Below, in pieces: positions 1 to 11,206 of a stretch of DNA of 64,000 nucleotides. The notes below the pieces were generated by a model that was not told the DNA's origin, made no database searches, and was given only the letters and a program-made list of their open reading frames with translations. Position numbers and translations under genes: made by a program. The DNA comes from Jaltomata sinuosa (taxonomy: Eukaryota > Streptophyta > Magnoliopsida > Solanales > Solanaceae). The stretch covers positions 764,143 to 828,142 of the forward strand of contig QJPP01000682.1 of the NCBI GenBank assembly GCA_003996215.1, given 5' to 3'. Each line of letters opens with the position of its first letter. Position 1 is the first letter of the stretch.

Positions 1-96
1 AGATATCTGTCAGATAATATGCTTCAAACCTTGACGACAAGTGGTATATAAAAGCATCTTCCGGCGATTGATGCTTTCGGATAAAGGTGCATAAAA

Positions 97-330
97 TATC
101 CTTGATGTCAGACTCCTCCGCCTTACACAATATGGGACATAAATATGCTGGATGCCAGACTTGGCATAATAAATGATAATGATATCCTCAACGTCAGACT
201 CTTTCGCCTCACATAATTTTGGATATAAGCATGCTGCATACCGGATTTGGCATAATGAATGAGGATAATGATAATGATATCCTCAACGTCAGACCCTTTT
301 GTCTCACATAATTTTGAATATAAGCATGTT
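97..330. repeat. tandem repeat, 86-95 bp unit, about 2.5 copies
   Basis: The phrase ATCCTCAACGTCAGACTC followed by a CACATAAT...ATATAAGCATG block recurs near 100, 186 and 281. The second interval is about 9 bases longer because of an extra GATAAT-type insertion. It belongs to the 3' untranslated part of the Ogre-like element. Confidence 0.7.
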
Positions 331-464
331 GAGGTCGATCCTGCATAGCTAGTGCGACTTGGGGACGCCTAATGAATGTCATCCTCTTTGAAGCCAGCTG
401 GCAGAGGGACATAATCTTCGCAGGAGATGTGTGTCTATGATATACGATGATGATGGTCTTCTTG

Positions 465-735
465 ACATGAAAATATGAATGTCCTTTTCGGCATGGTCCT
501 CTTAACATGGAAATATGAATGGCCCTCTCGGCATGGTCCTCTTGACATGGCCTTCTCGGCATGAAAATATGAATGGCCCTCTTGGCATGGTCCTCTTGAC
601 ATGGCCCTCTCGGCATGGTCCTCTTGACATGGAAATATTAATGGCCCTCTCGGCATGGTCCTCTTGACATGGAAATATGAATGGACCTCTAGGCATGACC
701 CTCTTGGCATGCAAATATGAATGGCCCTCTTGGCA
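465..735. repeat. minisatellite, 40-bp unit built from about 14-bp subunits
   Basis: AAATATGAAT recurs at 471, 511, 565, 633, 673 and 713. Spacings are 40, 54, 68, 40 and 40, that is 40 plus zero, one or two extra 14-bp modules of type ATGGYCCTCTYGRC. This is a higher-order repeat inside the 3' UTR of the Ogre-like element. Because 40 and 14 are not multiples of 3, the repeat keeps all three minus frames open, which produces spurious ORFs. Confidence 0.9.
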
Positions 736-985
736 TGCTCTTGCGATATGATGCCATAAAATACGATGCAACATAATATAATATGATACAATGAGATATG
801 TCATAATATAATGCGACACAATGCTATGCCAGGTGATGCAATATGGTGTAATATGATGCAATGCAGCATGATGCAATGTGATGGAGTGCAACATGATGCA
901 AATGTGAATGCAAAAATGCGTTGCCATGCAGCATGATACAACGTGAAAGCAAAATATGATGCCATGTAGCATGATGTAATGTCCT
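736..985. repeat. degenerate short tandem repeat (ATGATGCAAT-like)
   Basis: A run of imperfect 10-11 bp words of type ATGATGCAAT, AATATGATGC and GCAGCATGAT fills this stretch directly beside the 40-bp minisatellite. No coding potential is supported; short open frames here are repeat artefacts. Confidence 0.7.
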
Positions 986-2202
986 ATAGGGAAGTCATGA
1001 AAGCATCATATTTGGTCTTACTATCGACTCCTTTGTGGGTATTTAGCAAACACAGTGTCTATTTTATCAGCCACTACAGTCAAGATTAGAAAGACATTAA
1101 AGACAGCATCTATGAAGCTGATCAAAATATCTTTAAAAATGCGAGCAAAATGGTTTTGCCTGCTTTCAGGGACAGCCATGAATAACAGTTTTTGAACATT
1201 GTTTGTTCGGGGTGATCCCTGTCTTGCTAGGCATTGGTGGGAAATGCTATTGCTACTTGTTTGGTGCCCCCAATTTTGAAGCTGACCGAGATGTCCTAAT
1301 CACTTTTGGGGACTTAAGAATATTGTCGGGTTCTCTTTATCTGGTAGTTTATGTGAACTACCAGAAAATTCATCCGCTTTAGGGGATTTTACCTCTTTGG
1401 CCTATTCCTGCTGTTTTAGTCTTTTCTCGCCAAATTTTAAATCATCTGGTCTCGTTGAATTTCTTTGAACGCGTTGGATAATGCGGGACCACTTTTTGAT
1501 GTACTTTTAGGGACAATCTGCATCCACAATTGTTTTTTTAGTTTTGTCAAAACTGGCCTGCGTTGACCTCCTTCGATCTTCTGCTCCTGGTTCTGTCTTC
1601 TCAGTATGCTTTACAATCGCGGGTACTTGTCACCCTCGACTCTCCCCGGACCAAGGTATACATAAGACAAAATCACATTAAAGGAGTAAAACTAATCTTT
1701 GTAAATATTTTTCAAACAAGTTCTTTGGAAAACAAAGGGTTTAAAAAGAAGATGATTTGGAAATGTCTCTGCTTGTCATGTCATGTACTAGTTCAACGAA
1801 CGTCCTTTACTTGAGGTCTTTACCTTTCTGACATACTTCTGGTGGACTACAAAAGTCCTTCATCGTCCTAGCTGGGGAACTTGAAAGATGATTTTCAAGA
1901 AATCTATCACAGCCGAGGATTAATACATATAGGACTTGGGATTTCTTTGAAGTAGACTCTGATCTCTCGATGCTGGGGAATTCCTCGTAGCTTAATGTTG
2001 AACTCTTGAATGAATCTTGGAAGAAATTTTGGGATCCTTCTCAAAATTTCTGCCCCAGTTAAAGGTTTCTGAGCGGATTTTATTCCTTCCGGCAAGAGAC
2101 TTGAGACTCTGTGGGGATTGCGAGATTCTTTCTCGGTATTTGCTTTTGTTTCTCTTTGGCATACTCTGCATTCTTGCTGGAGAAATCTTCGGAGTCTAAT
2201 GC
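986..2202 (-). other. 3' UTR of Ogre-like element, no gene seen
   Basis: Non-coding sequence downstream of the integrase on the minus strand. I see no domain, no LTR start of the TGTTGACACCC type and no structural RNA. Around 2015-2075 there is a faint relative of the GAGATTCCTTTCTCAAAA repeat that is clearer at 2203-2400. Confidence 0.5.
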
Positions 2203-2570
2203 TCTTCATCTTCTAAATTTTTGAGATTCCTTTCTCAAAAAATTTGCCCCAGTTTCCATTTCCTGGGCGATACGGATGAACTATTGTGGCATTTGCGTAT
2301 CTACAAGCATCCTCTTGTCTTGTTGGCAATGACCTTCATCTTCTGAATTTTTGAGATTCCTTTCTCAAAAATTCTACCCGAGTTTCCATTTCCTGGGGTG
2401 ATATGAGCGAATCATTGTGGCGCCTACATATCCCGTTGAGGCGGGAATAAGGTCAAACGTAGTTCCCACACTTATAGTGGTAGATTATTTGAAATAATTA
2501 AAGGGATGACCGAGGCCGACAAAGGCAGCCTACGTATCTCATTCTTGAGAATTCAGGTCAAACATAGTTT
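2203..2570. repeat. two to three copies of a 131-bp 3' UTR repeat
   Basis: CTTCATCTTCT...GAGATTCCTTTCTCAAAA...TTTCCATTTCCTGG occurs at 2203 and again at 2334, period 131. A partial related block with GCCTACGTATCTC and CAGGTCAAACATAG follows at about 2525-2570, and its sister motif is at 2425-2465. It lies between the integrase stop and the 3' UTR, a place where Ogre elements are known to carry tandem repeats. Confidence 0.75.
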
Positions 2571-2664
2571 GTACAAGAGGATAGGGATGTTCTAAGCTAT
2601 TACAATGCATAAAAATGATTACAATCAGGAAATGCGATTACAGGGAAATGAAATTAAAGGAAAA

Positions 2665-3834
2665 CTATCCCTTAACAAAGTTTCTCTTCACAGCATCAGA
2701 ATTGATCGGTTTGGTCCACACTTGACCATCCATTTTGGATAGGATCAGAGCTCCTCCGGATAACACTTTTTGGATGACATACGGGCCTTGCCAATTCGGT
2801 GCAAACTTTCCTTTGTATTCCTCCTGGTGGAGAAAAATGCGCTTGAGAACTAGTTGTCCTACGGTAAACATGCGATCTCTCAATCTTTTATTGAATGCAT
2901 GAATCATTCTTTGCTGGTACAACTGACCATGGCATACGACACTCATCCTTTTCTCATCAATCAATATGAGTTTCTTGTGATGGGCACAAACCCATTCCTT
3001 ATTGTTCAGTCCAGCTTCTTGAATGATCCTAAGAGATGGTATTTCAACTTCCTCAGGTATCACTGCTTCCGACCCATACACTAATATATAAGGGGTTGCC
3101 CTGGTCGAAGTCCTGACGGTCGTCTGGTATCCCAATAAAGCATAAGGCAACATCTCGTGCCAAGATCGGTTATGGTCGACCATTTTTCTCAAGATCTTCT
3201 TGATATTCTTGTTGGCGGCTTCCACGGCTCCATTCATTTGTGGCCGGTATGCGGTTGAATTACAGTGAGTGATCTTGAATTGCTCACATATTTCTTTCAT
3301 CAAGTGGTTGTTCAGATTTGTTCCGTTGTCGGTAATAATTGACTCGGGGATCCCAAATCGATATGATAGGTTGTTTTTAAGAAAATCGGCTACAACCTTC
3401 TTGGTCACAGACTTGTAAGAAGCATCTTCTACGCACTTGGTGAAGTAATCAATAGCTACCAAAATGAATCTGTGTCCATTCGAGGCAGATGGCTCAACAG
3501 GACTGATGACATCCATCCCCCAGGCTACAAAAGGCCACGGTGCGTTCATTGCATAAAGATCGCTAGGTGGTACTCGAATCAAATCTCTGTGGATCTTGCA
3601 CTTGTGACAATTTTATACGAACTTGCTATAGTCATCTTCCATGGTCATCAAAAAGTATCCAGTTCACAAAATCTTCTTGGCTAGGGTGAACCCATTCATG
3701 TGAGGACCATACACTCCAGCGTGTACCTCTTCTAATAGTCTTGTGACTCCAACCAAATCAACGCATCTTAAGAATCTAAGGTCCGGAGTCCTCCTTTAAA
3801 AGATTTCTCCATTTAGGAAAAAGTTGTTGGCCAT
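2665..3834 (-). pseudogene. Ogre integrase (broken)
   Basis: C-terminal part of the pol polyprotein, which would insert the cDNA copy into chromosomes. The stretch 3582-2665 is open for 305 codons and shows the DDE core: Asp in GMDVISP, Asp in ITDNGTN, Glu in NGAVEAANK, followed by the integrase C-terminal region ending VKRNFVKG and a TAG at 2667-2665. Upstream, 3834-3583 holds the zinc-binding HHCC part (HAGVYGPH ... CHKCK) but with in-frame stops between its ligands and near its start. Same frame as the second RNase H, so it is the tail of one polyprotein. No chromodomain is visible, as expected for the Tat lineage. The catalytic core looks complete; the stops upstream prevent its expression. 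Confidence 0.9.
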
Positions 3835-4407
3835 TCAAATAATGGTTTTCTTTTGGTTAGCGGTCATATTTTCGGGATAGACTCCAACTTCTAGATACCT
3901 CTTGATATCATAATACCATAGTTTTTCGTTTGATTCTTCTTCGACTTGCGCATAGTACGTAGGTTGTTCTTTGAGACCTATTATCAATGGATCAATATAA
4001 TTCTGATCGGGATGTTGAATCATTGAGGATATGGTTGCCAAGGCATCGGCAAACTCATTCTGAGTCCTTGGTGTATGCTTGAATTCGATCTTCCTGAATC
4101 TCTTGCACAAAATTTGAACCATCTTCACGTACGACACGATCTTGGGGTTCTTCACATCCCATTCACCTTGAACTTGGTGAATTAGAAAATCAGAATCACC
4201 TATGACCAAAAGTTCTCAGACATTCATTTCAGTAGCTAGTTAGATACCGAGAATACAAGCTTCGTACTCGGCCATGTTGTTAGTGCACGGGAAATAGAGT
4301 TTGGCTGTCACCGGATAGCGCTGACCAGTTTCTGATACCAAGACTGCTCAAATGCTTGAACCTTTGAAGTCGACCGCTCCGTCGAAGAAAAATCTCCAAC
4401 CGGGGTA
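3835..4407 (-). pseudogene. Ogre second (archaeal-type) RNase H, broken
   Basis: Domain between the first RNase H and integrase. Reading on the minus strand: FFFDGA (first catalytic Asp), NNMAEYEAC (Glu), VIGDSD (Asp) then NEFADALA, the typical pattern of the archaeal-type RNase H found as an extra domain in Tat-lineage elements (established knowledge). In-frame stops interrupt it after the FFFDGA segment and twice between AEYEAC and VIGDSD; 4209-3835 is open for 124 codons. The active-site residues themselves are preserved, so decay has hit the linkers rather than the motifs. Confidence 0.8.
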
Positions 4408-4946
4408 TCACTCAGCAATATCCTCACCTACGAACAGAATCTCTTTATCGGGGAAGTAAGTTTGGAGTGGTTCATAATATTCATCAACCGGATTTTCTGC
4501 TATATGATCTGCTAAGGACTGTACCTTGATTGCTTTTTGAGTCGCATATATGATGTCGAACTCACATAGCAACATTTGCCATTTGGCCAATTTCCCCGTA
4601 GGCATGGCCTTTTGGAATATGTACTTCGGGGGTCCATTCTGAAAATGAGATATGTCGTATAGGACGACAAATAATGTCTCAACTTTTGAGTGACCCAAGT
4701 CAAAGCACAACAAGTCTTTTCTAACAAAGTATAACGAGCCTCGCACCGAGTGAACTTTTTACTCAGATAATAAATCGCTCGTTCTTTCTTTCTGGTTTCA
4801 TCATGTTGTCCCAAGATGCATCCGAAAGTATTTTCTGAAACCGATAGATACAACAATAATGGGCTCCATTATCTTGTAGGAACCAATATCGGAGGACTGT
4901 AAAAGTAGTCCTTGATATGATCAAAAGCTTGCTGGCACTCCTTGGT
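4408..4946 (-). pseudogene. Ogre RT connection and RNase H, frameshifted
   Basis: Continues the RT frame on the minus strand. Two stops occur soon after RT (after APTG, and before the WSPLLLYLSVSE segment). The RNase H part shows CILGQHDE, ERAIYYLSKKF and LLEKTCCALTW, then a frameshift near 4620-4650 moves the rest (GKLAKWQMLL, CEFDIIYATQKAI, SLADHIAENP) into another frame that is shared by everything downstream to the integrase stop. In a working element this domain degrades RNA in RNA:DNA hybrids during reverse transcription. Confidence 0.85.
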
Positions 4947-6117
4947 CTAACCAGTCGGTGCATCTTTCTTTAATAGCTTGAAAATGGGTTCACAAATAAC
5001 CGTTGATTGAGCTATGAATCGACTAATATAATTCAACCTTCCTAGGAAACTCATGAACTCTTTCTTGGTCTTAGGGGGAGGCAACTCCTGAATTGCTTTG
5101 ATCTTTGAAGGGTCGAGCTCGATGCCCCTTCTATTTACTATAAAACCCAACAATTTGCCAGTTGGCACCTCAAAAGCACACTTTGCAGGATTCAGCTTTA
5201 GGTTGTATTTTCGTAGGCGATCAAAAAACTTCCTCAAATGGGTTAAGTGATTCGAACTCTTACGGGATTTGACAATCACATCATTCATGTATACCTCGAT
5301 CTCCTTATGAATCATGTGATGAAAAATAGTTGTCATGGATCACATATAAGTAGCACCCATATTTTTGAGACCAAATGGCATCACTCGGTATTGGTAGATA
5401 CCCCAGAGGTTGATAAAGGATATTTTCTCCGCATCTTCTTCATCCATTAAGATCTGATGGTATCCAGCAAAACAATCCATGAATGACAACATTTCGTGAT
5501 TTGTGCAGTTATCGATAAGGATATGGATATTGGGCAATGTGAAGTTTTCTTTGGGACTGGCCCTGTTCAGGTATCGATAATCGACAAAGATTTTGATCTT
5601 CCCATCTTTCTTAGGAACTGGGACAATATTGGCCAACCAGGTCGGATACTTTGTAACCCCTACCACTCCAGACTGAATCTGTTTGGTAACTTCTTCCTTG
5701 ATTTTCAGACTTAGATATGGCTTGAACTTTTGAATCTTCTGCTTGATGGGATCAAACCTTGGATTAATAGGCACCTTGTGGGAGACTATGTCTGTTCTTA
5801 GACCTGGCATATCATTGCAATCCCAAGCAAATATGTCGATGTATTCTTGGAGTAATATTATAAGTTTTTTTTTCTGTGTTTCTGTCAAATGGACACTGAT
5901 TCTGGTTTCTTTGACTTCTTGGTCATCTTCTAGATTGACCGTCTCAGTTTCCTCTAGATTAGGCTTTTCTCGGTTCTCAAAATCTTTTAAATCCTGTGTC
6001 AAGTCTTCGGGAACCATAGTTTCTTCATCATATTCCTTGAAATCATCGTCACCTAGCTCAGTTTGTTCGTTAAGCCCTTGACATAACATGATAGTGGCAG
6101 GTTTTAACTTATTATTA
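4947..6117 (-). pseudogene. Ogre reverse transcriptase, broken, catalytic site altered
   Basis: Minus-strand reading from a probable splice acceptor (CAG at 6120-6118). An acidic N-terminal stretch leads into MPGLRTDIVSHK, TWLANIVPVPKKDGK, FVDYRYLNRASPK, DCFAGYHQILMDEED and YRVMPFGLKN. A TGA (5343-5341 region) follows GATYM, at a place where the family normally has an Arg codon, so CGA to TGA is likely. The catalytic YxDD box reads Y-M-N-D (Asn codon 5283-5285), losing the first catalytic aspartate. The rest (LNPAKCAFEV, LLGFIVNRRGIELDPSK, FLGRLNYISRFIA) is standard. Otherwise close to the family over its whole length. Confidence 0.9.
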
Positions 6118-6370
6118 CTGAAACCAAAATAAAACGTGTTAGATAATAATAAGCAAATAAAAATAAATCTTTAAACGATGAATATTTTCAAAATAAGGAG
6201 GCTTTCATTTGAAATTTGGAAATATTTACAAACTATGGCTACAACCTACATGAATGTAGGTTCATGCCTTTTAGAAAGCAGTAAAAAATATGAGGAAATT
6301 AGAAACATAAACGGCGGGTCGCAGAGCCTAATTTGGACCGTCGCCGAATTTTATAAAACAAAGTCTTTGT
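6118..6370 (-). other. probable Ogre intron between protease and RT
   Basis: A stretch of about 250 bases with no coding character separates the protease frame (stop near 6371) from the RT frame. On the minus strand it ends with a pyrimidine-rich GTTTTATTTTGGTTTCAG at 6135-6118, a good plant 3' splice site, directly before the RT exon. Ogre elements are known to splice out a stop-filled intron at this point. The donor site is not certain; a GGTAGAC just after the last protease-frame codons is a candidate. Confidence 0.6.
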
Positions 6371-7999
6371 CTACCCAGCTGAGTGGAGAGTATCTAAGGG
6401 AGTGGCGGCCCAGTTTTGCAACTCCTCATCGGGTTTGAGGTTCCTGATTGTGGTTGTTTTGGGAGCTTCTTCCACGATAGCATTACACTCCTCAAATAGA
6501 TCCCCTATTCCATCCTCCAACCCATCACTTGGGGGACTGACGTGTACCGGGAATGATTGATACAAATGAGGAAAGGGCTTGGGCAGTCCTGTCCTCTTCT
6601 TTTCTTTGTTGTTGGCTCCACCTTCTTGGATCACATACCCCAATCCGTTCTTGCTCAACTATCCAGGGATACTTAAAGGTTTGATCCGACCATTCGAGTT
6701 CCTTCCTAACCCCGAGCCTGGTTCATAATACACCTCAGCATTGTGGTCGCAAGCATCTTGTAAATGGGAGGCATAAGAATTTGAGGAGCTAGGTCATCTT
6801 CTGTGGCATTCACAATTTCCACCGTGTAGAAGTCTCTCCTTCTCGGGACCTCTTCGATTGTAGGGACACAGTTGTTTGGGCGACTCAGGTGGCTTCCCTC
6901 TCCATGGATTACCACTTCGTGCCCTTCCTAAAAAAACTTCACCATTTGATGCAAGGTTGATGGCATGGCCCCAACTTCGTACATCCATGGCCGTCCCAAA
7001 AGCAAGTTGTAACTAGTGGTAATATCCATGACCTGTAACTCTGTCTGAAATTCAACGGGTCCCATCTGGATATATAGGTTGACTTCTCCAAGGGTATCTC
7101 TTTGTCCTCAGTCAAGGCCCTCACATTGACCCTACTTTGACGTATCTTTCCCAAATTGTATTCCAACTGTGTCAGTGTTGACAATAGACAAATGTTCAAT
7201 CCTTATCCGTCATCAATCAGTATCCTATTCACAACCTTTTCTTTACTCTGAATAGTGATATGAAGAGCCTTGTTGTGCGTCACGCCTTCAAAAGGCAACT
7301 CATCATCACTGAAATATATGCGGTGGCTTCCTAGGACTTGGCTTACCATGGCAGTCAAGTTTTCTACACTGGTACCCGTGGGCATGTAAGCTTCATTTAG
7401 AACCTTGAGTAACGCCTGTCTGTGGTATAGGGAACTCATGAGCAATGCCATAATAGAAATTTGAGCTGGGGTCTTTTCCAAGGGCTTCACAATCGAGTAC
7501 TCTTTTGGCTGCATTCTTCTCCAAAACTCTTCTGCTTCGCCTTCAGTGATTGGCCTTTTCCTGCAGACGCTTCTTATAAGCATCATCTGCCAGATTATCA
7601 GGGACATGATATCTCCTAGATCTTGTCATGCTGTGAGTTGGGGCGGCTTCAGTTATGAACTCTTTTTCAGTCAGCACCAACACAATAAATTGTGGCTTCT
7701 CTGCGATGCTCAAAGCAGCTACAGACCTTTCTAGCTCCTCAGGCTTTCTGGGGATTGCCGGCACTATGAACTTGCTTGCGAACCATTCTTCCTCTATTTC
7801 GATCATGTTTACAGTGGATCTTCCGTGATTTAGAAGTGGGTTGTTATTAACATTTGGCAGTGCTATCTGTAAGGTGACTACCTTCAGATCAATCAAATCT
7901 TAAATCTTGTGTTTTAGATTGATGCAATCCTATGTGCTATGTCTGGCCCCTCCAAAGTGATAAGCACAATGCCGATCAACTTTGTAAAAAGGAGAGTTG
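6371..7999 (-). pseudogene. Ogre gag C-terminus and aspartic protease, several breaks
   Basis: The minus-strand frame begins with a zinc knuckle CAYHFGGARHST-stop-DC (about 7978-7925): the stop sits just before the last Asp-Cys. After the linker comes ITIQSKEKVVNRILIDDG, then a TAA at 7205-7203 exactly after the active-site Asp-Asp-Gly, then GLNICLLSTL. The later LLLGRPWM-type flap region is split over frames around 7040-6940. A basic linker (6658-6371) ends the frame. The enzyme would mature Gag and Pol. Four frames are used over 1.6 kb, so frameshifts are several. Confidence 0.85.
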
Positions 8000-9745
8000 A
8001 CGTTACCTGGTTTATGCTGAATGGGCTGAACTAATCCAGTGGCCTTCAGTCTTTCATATAATTTATTTCGGGTCTCGGCTAATTGAGTGAAAGTTCAAGG
8101 AACTTTCATTTCCAAATTTGGTTGAGGGAGACCGGGGTTAGCGAGAGGAGGAACCAGGTGGTTGTTCTGGTTTTCAGGAGCTCTTATGTATACTGGAAAA
8201 TTCTTGGGAGGTGCTTGGTAGGTGGATTGTATATTTGGGACTGGAGTCTGGTAGATGGGCTGCACATTTGTCACGGGAGTTTGGTAGATTGGTTGAGTAT
8301 AGAAGATTGGTTGAGGGTTTTGTGGAACTGGAGGAGGGGTTGTTAGAACAAGTGGCTTCTTCTAACCAGCTCTGAAGGGTTTATGTGGTTTTGGACTACG
8401 ATTGAAAGATACCAAATATACCTCCTCTCTCATTTTCTTTGGGGGTCTAGTAGGTCCTGAAGAAACCGGGGTTTTGGCGATTTTGCCCTTGCGGAGCCCT
8501 TCTTCCACAATCTCTCCGATTTTGACTAAGTCAGCGAACTGGGCCTTTACCGACGATATCATCTTGTCATAAACTTCCGACTCCTGAGCGCTCATAAAGA
8601 CTGCGGTTATTTCTTCTTCGATCATAGGAGGCCGGACTCTCGCGGCCTCTTTTCTCCACCGGTAAGCATAATCTCTGAAATCTTCATTTGACTTTTGCCT
8701 GATGCGTCCCAGGGAATATCGATCTGGGATGACTTCTACGTTATATGCGAATCTCTGGGCGAAATCTCGAGTGAGATCGCTCCACTTGAACCACTTCTTC
8801 AATTCATGGGAGGCGAACCATTCCAATGCATCTCCATTCAGACTTCGGCTAAAAAGTCTCATTAGCAGCGCGTCGTTTCTTTGGGCACTGACCATCTGAT
8901 CACAGTAACACCTTAGAATGGCTAAGGGACTCCCAACACCATTGAAGATTTAAAATTTTGGAATTTTGAAACCTTCTGGCAGGTTCATCTCAAGGTGAAT
9001 GCAGAGATCGTCATAAGCATTTCTCGTAAGGCAAACTCTGTAACTCTCGAATTTGGGCCATTTATTCTCTTATTTGTGCCATATCGAGTTCGCGTTTCAT
9101 TTATGTAGCCTTCAACTCTCTTTCTTTCTCTTCATAATGATCTAGCTCAGGGTTCTCTTGGAGGATGGGGTATGGTTCTGTTATTGCATGGAAAGCGGGA
9201 GGTATGTTCTGCGCGGGCGGGGGCTGGACATGTGGAATAGTATTTTGGTATATGGGGGTAAAATTATGTGGGTTAACTATGTTAGTGGAATTAGGATGGT
9301 TGTTTTGGGAGTTGTAGGTGTTTTGTGGAGTGTTCTGGAGGTTTGGAGGGTTTTGTGTGAAATAGGCACCTAGATTGTTGTTCTGGTTAGTATGTTGAAC
9401 AGGGGGAATATGGGTCTGGTACAAGGACCTGACGAGGGAGGGGTTATTGTGGACAGGTTTGTTTGAAGGCCTGGGAATGGAAGAGAAGGGGATGTCTTTT
9501 GGTTTATTTCTGGTTTGCAGAGAATTGAGTGGAGGGTTTTGAGGAGGGGGCTGAGAATCGCCCAAAGCAGGAGTATTAGCAGCGATTGCCAAGCTAGCCA
9601 TGTTTTTCGCCTTTTTCACTTCTTCCTGCATTTTTTCTAATTTCTTCACAAGCTCTGCGATCATTTCATTTTGTTCAGCGATGACGTTGTCTCTTATAGC
9701 CAGGGCATTTTCTTCCTCACTATCAGTCATTCTTTTTGCAGACAA
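8000..9745 (-). pseudogene. Ogre gag, broken
   Basis: Structural protein forming the virus-like particle. The N-terminal segment 9745-9101 has a coiled-coil (EQNEMIAELVKKLEKMQEEV) and a long Asn/Pro/Gln-rich linker; ATG at 9730 is the best visible start, since the frame upstream uses only a TTG. The retrotransposon gag domain follows at about 8990-8362 with LLMRLFSRSLNGDALEWF, WSDLTRDFAQRFAYN and DYAYRWRKEAARVRPPM, matching Ogre gag. A TAA just after GFKIPKF (about 8950), the stop ending the first segment at 9101 and a frame change between segments break it. 8361-8000 is a Pro/Gln-rich linker towards the zinc knuckle. Confidence 0.85.
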
Positions 9746-10241
9746 GCGAGGGTCAGAGGATGGATCTAAGTGTACTTTTGAGCGAGTGAAGTAAGAGTGT
9801 TCAGCCAGTTTTTGTCAACACAAACCGGTTTCTTTTATCTGTTGAAATGAAAAACAACTCAAAAGCCGGTATGTTAGTTTTTTGTTAGTGAAAAATAATA
9901 CAAGATATATGGAGAGAAATAAACACATAGGAATTACTTTAAACACATAAAAGTTGCTTTTCGTCAAGGCAAATTGGTCCACATGTGGTTTTGACTCAAT
10001 CGTTTCAAAGGACAGGATTTTGTCCATTAATTTGGGATTAGTAGGTTTTGTCAGGAAAGGCTGATTTTGTTGATCTTGTAACATCTCTGCCTATTGTTCT
10101 CCTGAACTCTTCGTCGTCTTCGTCGATAAGGGTCTGCTACTTTCAGCTCTGGATGATAGGATGTGCTAGACTCTTCTTAAGTTTTTCTTCAAGGATGATA
10201 AGGGGGAAACTCCAGCTCGATTTTCCCATGTCAATGAGGTA
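9746..10241 (-). other. spacer between zinc-knuckle ORF and gag
   Basis: AT-rich sequence on the minus strand without recognisable domain. It separates two gag-like units of the same element. No splice or promoter signal is convincing. Confidence 0.4.
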
Positions 10242-11206
10242 TCACAAATCAAACCAATAATGTCGACAAGTCTTGATATCATGGCCTCCGACCCCTTTGT
10301 GGTAGAGGCAAACTTCTTTCCCCGGATGCCAAGCCCTGGGCATCTTCCCTAGTCTCCTTTCCACGGGCTTCAGGATCCTTGTTTTGACCAGCTTAGTATA
10401 GATTTCATAGTAAGTGTCCTGGAAGACAGTGAAATCATAGCGATGAATCATCATTTCCTTATTGATTGGCATTCCATTGCCAACTTGGTCACAAGCAAGG
10501 ATGGCTTGGGGGCCCCATAGATGGCTTATTTGGCCGTTAGTGATAATTTTGTAAATCTGGGCTCTTAGGGCATTACATTCATCGGTAGTGCGTCCTATGT
10601 GACATGGATGATAGGCGCATTCTTTGTGCTCATTGTGAGGGTGACATCTGAATCCCTTAGATTGGTCAGGATGCAGGACCCCCATAGCTTTCAGGGTCTC
10701 GTAAATTTTTGAATAGAGAATCGCCTTTGGATTTTTGGTATATTCACGGAAGTGAACTTTGAGGGTGATGGGCTTCCCTCCTGGTCTAAATCTGGAAGGT
10801 CAAATAGCATCACCCTTGACCTTGGTCCAGTGGCGGACTCTCGTGTCAAAGAGTTGGTCCCCTTCAGTAGTGGTCTCTATGGGCACTTGATCATTGTCTT
10901 CGGGTTCTTCAGTTACTCTTTCCTTCCCTTTATTGACTTGTTCCAATCCTTCAGGGACATCCTCAATCTTTAGGAGAAATTCTTTGAGTTCTAGGTCAAG
11001 GTTTGGTTCGATCTTAGTCTCGATTTTACTAGTATTTGGTCAATCGCAGCAATCCTTTCTTTAGCCTTGGCAGTTTGCTCTTCCACTTCCTTGGACCGAG
11101 CTAAGGTAATTTCCATAAGTTGATCGACTCTCTCTTGTTTTCTCTAAACCTCCTCCATTTCCTCTCGTATCCTTGGCATTCTCTCTCGCATAGTCACGGC
11201 CTCCAT
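10242..11206 (-). pseudogene. extra gag-like zinc-knuckle ORF of the Ogre element
   Basis: A reading frame of about 320 codons on the minus strand between ORF1 and gag. From ATG at 11206 it gives a charged helical stretch (one TAG after REEMEEV), a frameshift near 11045, then an acidic region (LELKEFLLKIEDVPEGLEQV), a TGA, and finally YETLKAMGVLHPDQ, a knuckle-like CAYHPCHIGRTTDEC, and a second motif CLYHKGVGGHDIKTC near the end. The order 'YE-LKA-G-L-P' then CAYH...DC is the same as in the gag-protease linker at 8080-7920, so it looks like a diverged duplicate of a gag C-terminus. I do not know a named function; nucleic-acid binding is inferred from the knuckles only. Confidence 0.55.

Noticed and set aside
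209..972. Three overlapping minus-strand ORFs with repeated peptide MPRGPCQEDHA-like
   Set aside because: They come from the 40-bp/14-bp minisatellite, which stays open in all three frames; this is a repeat artefact, not a repetitive protein gene.
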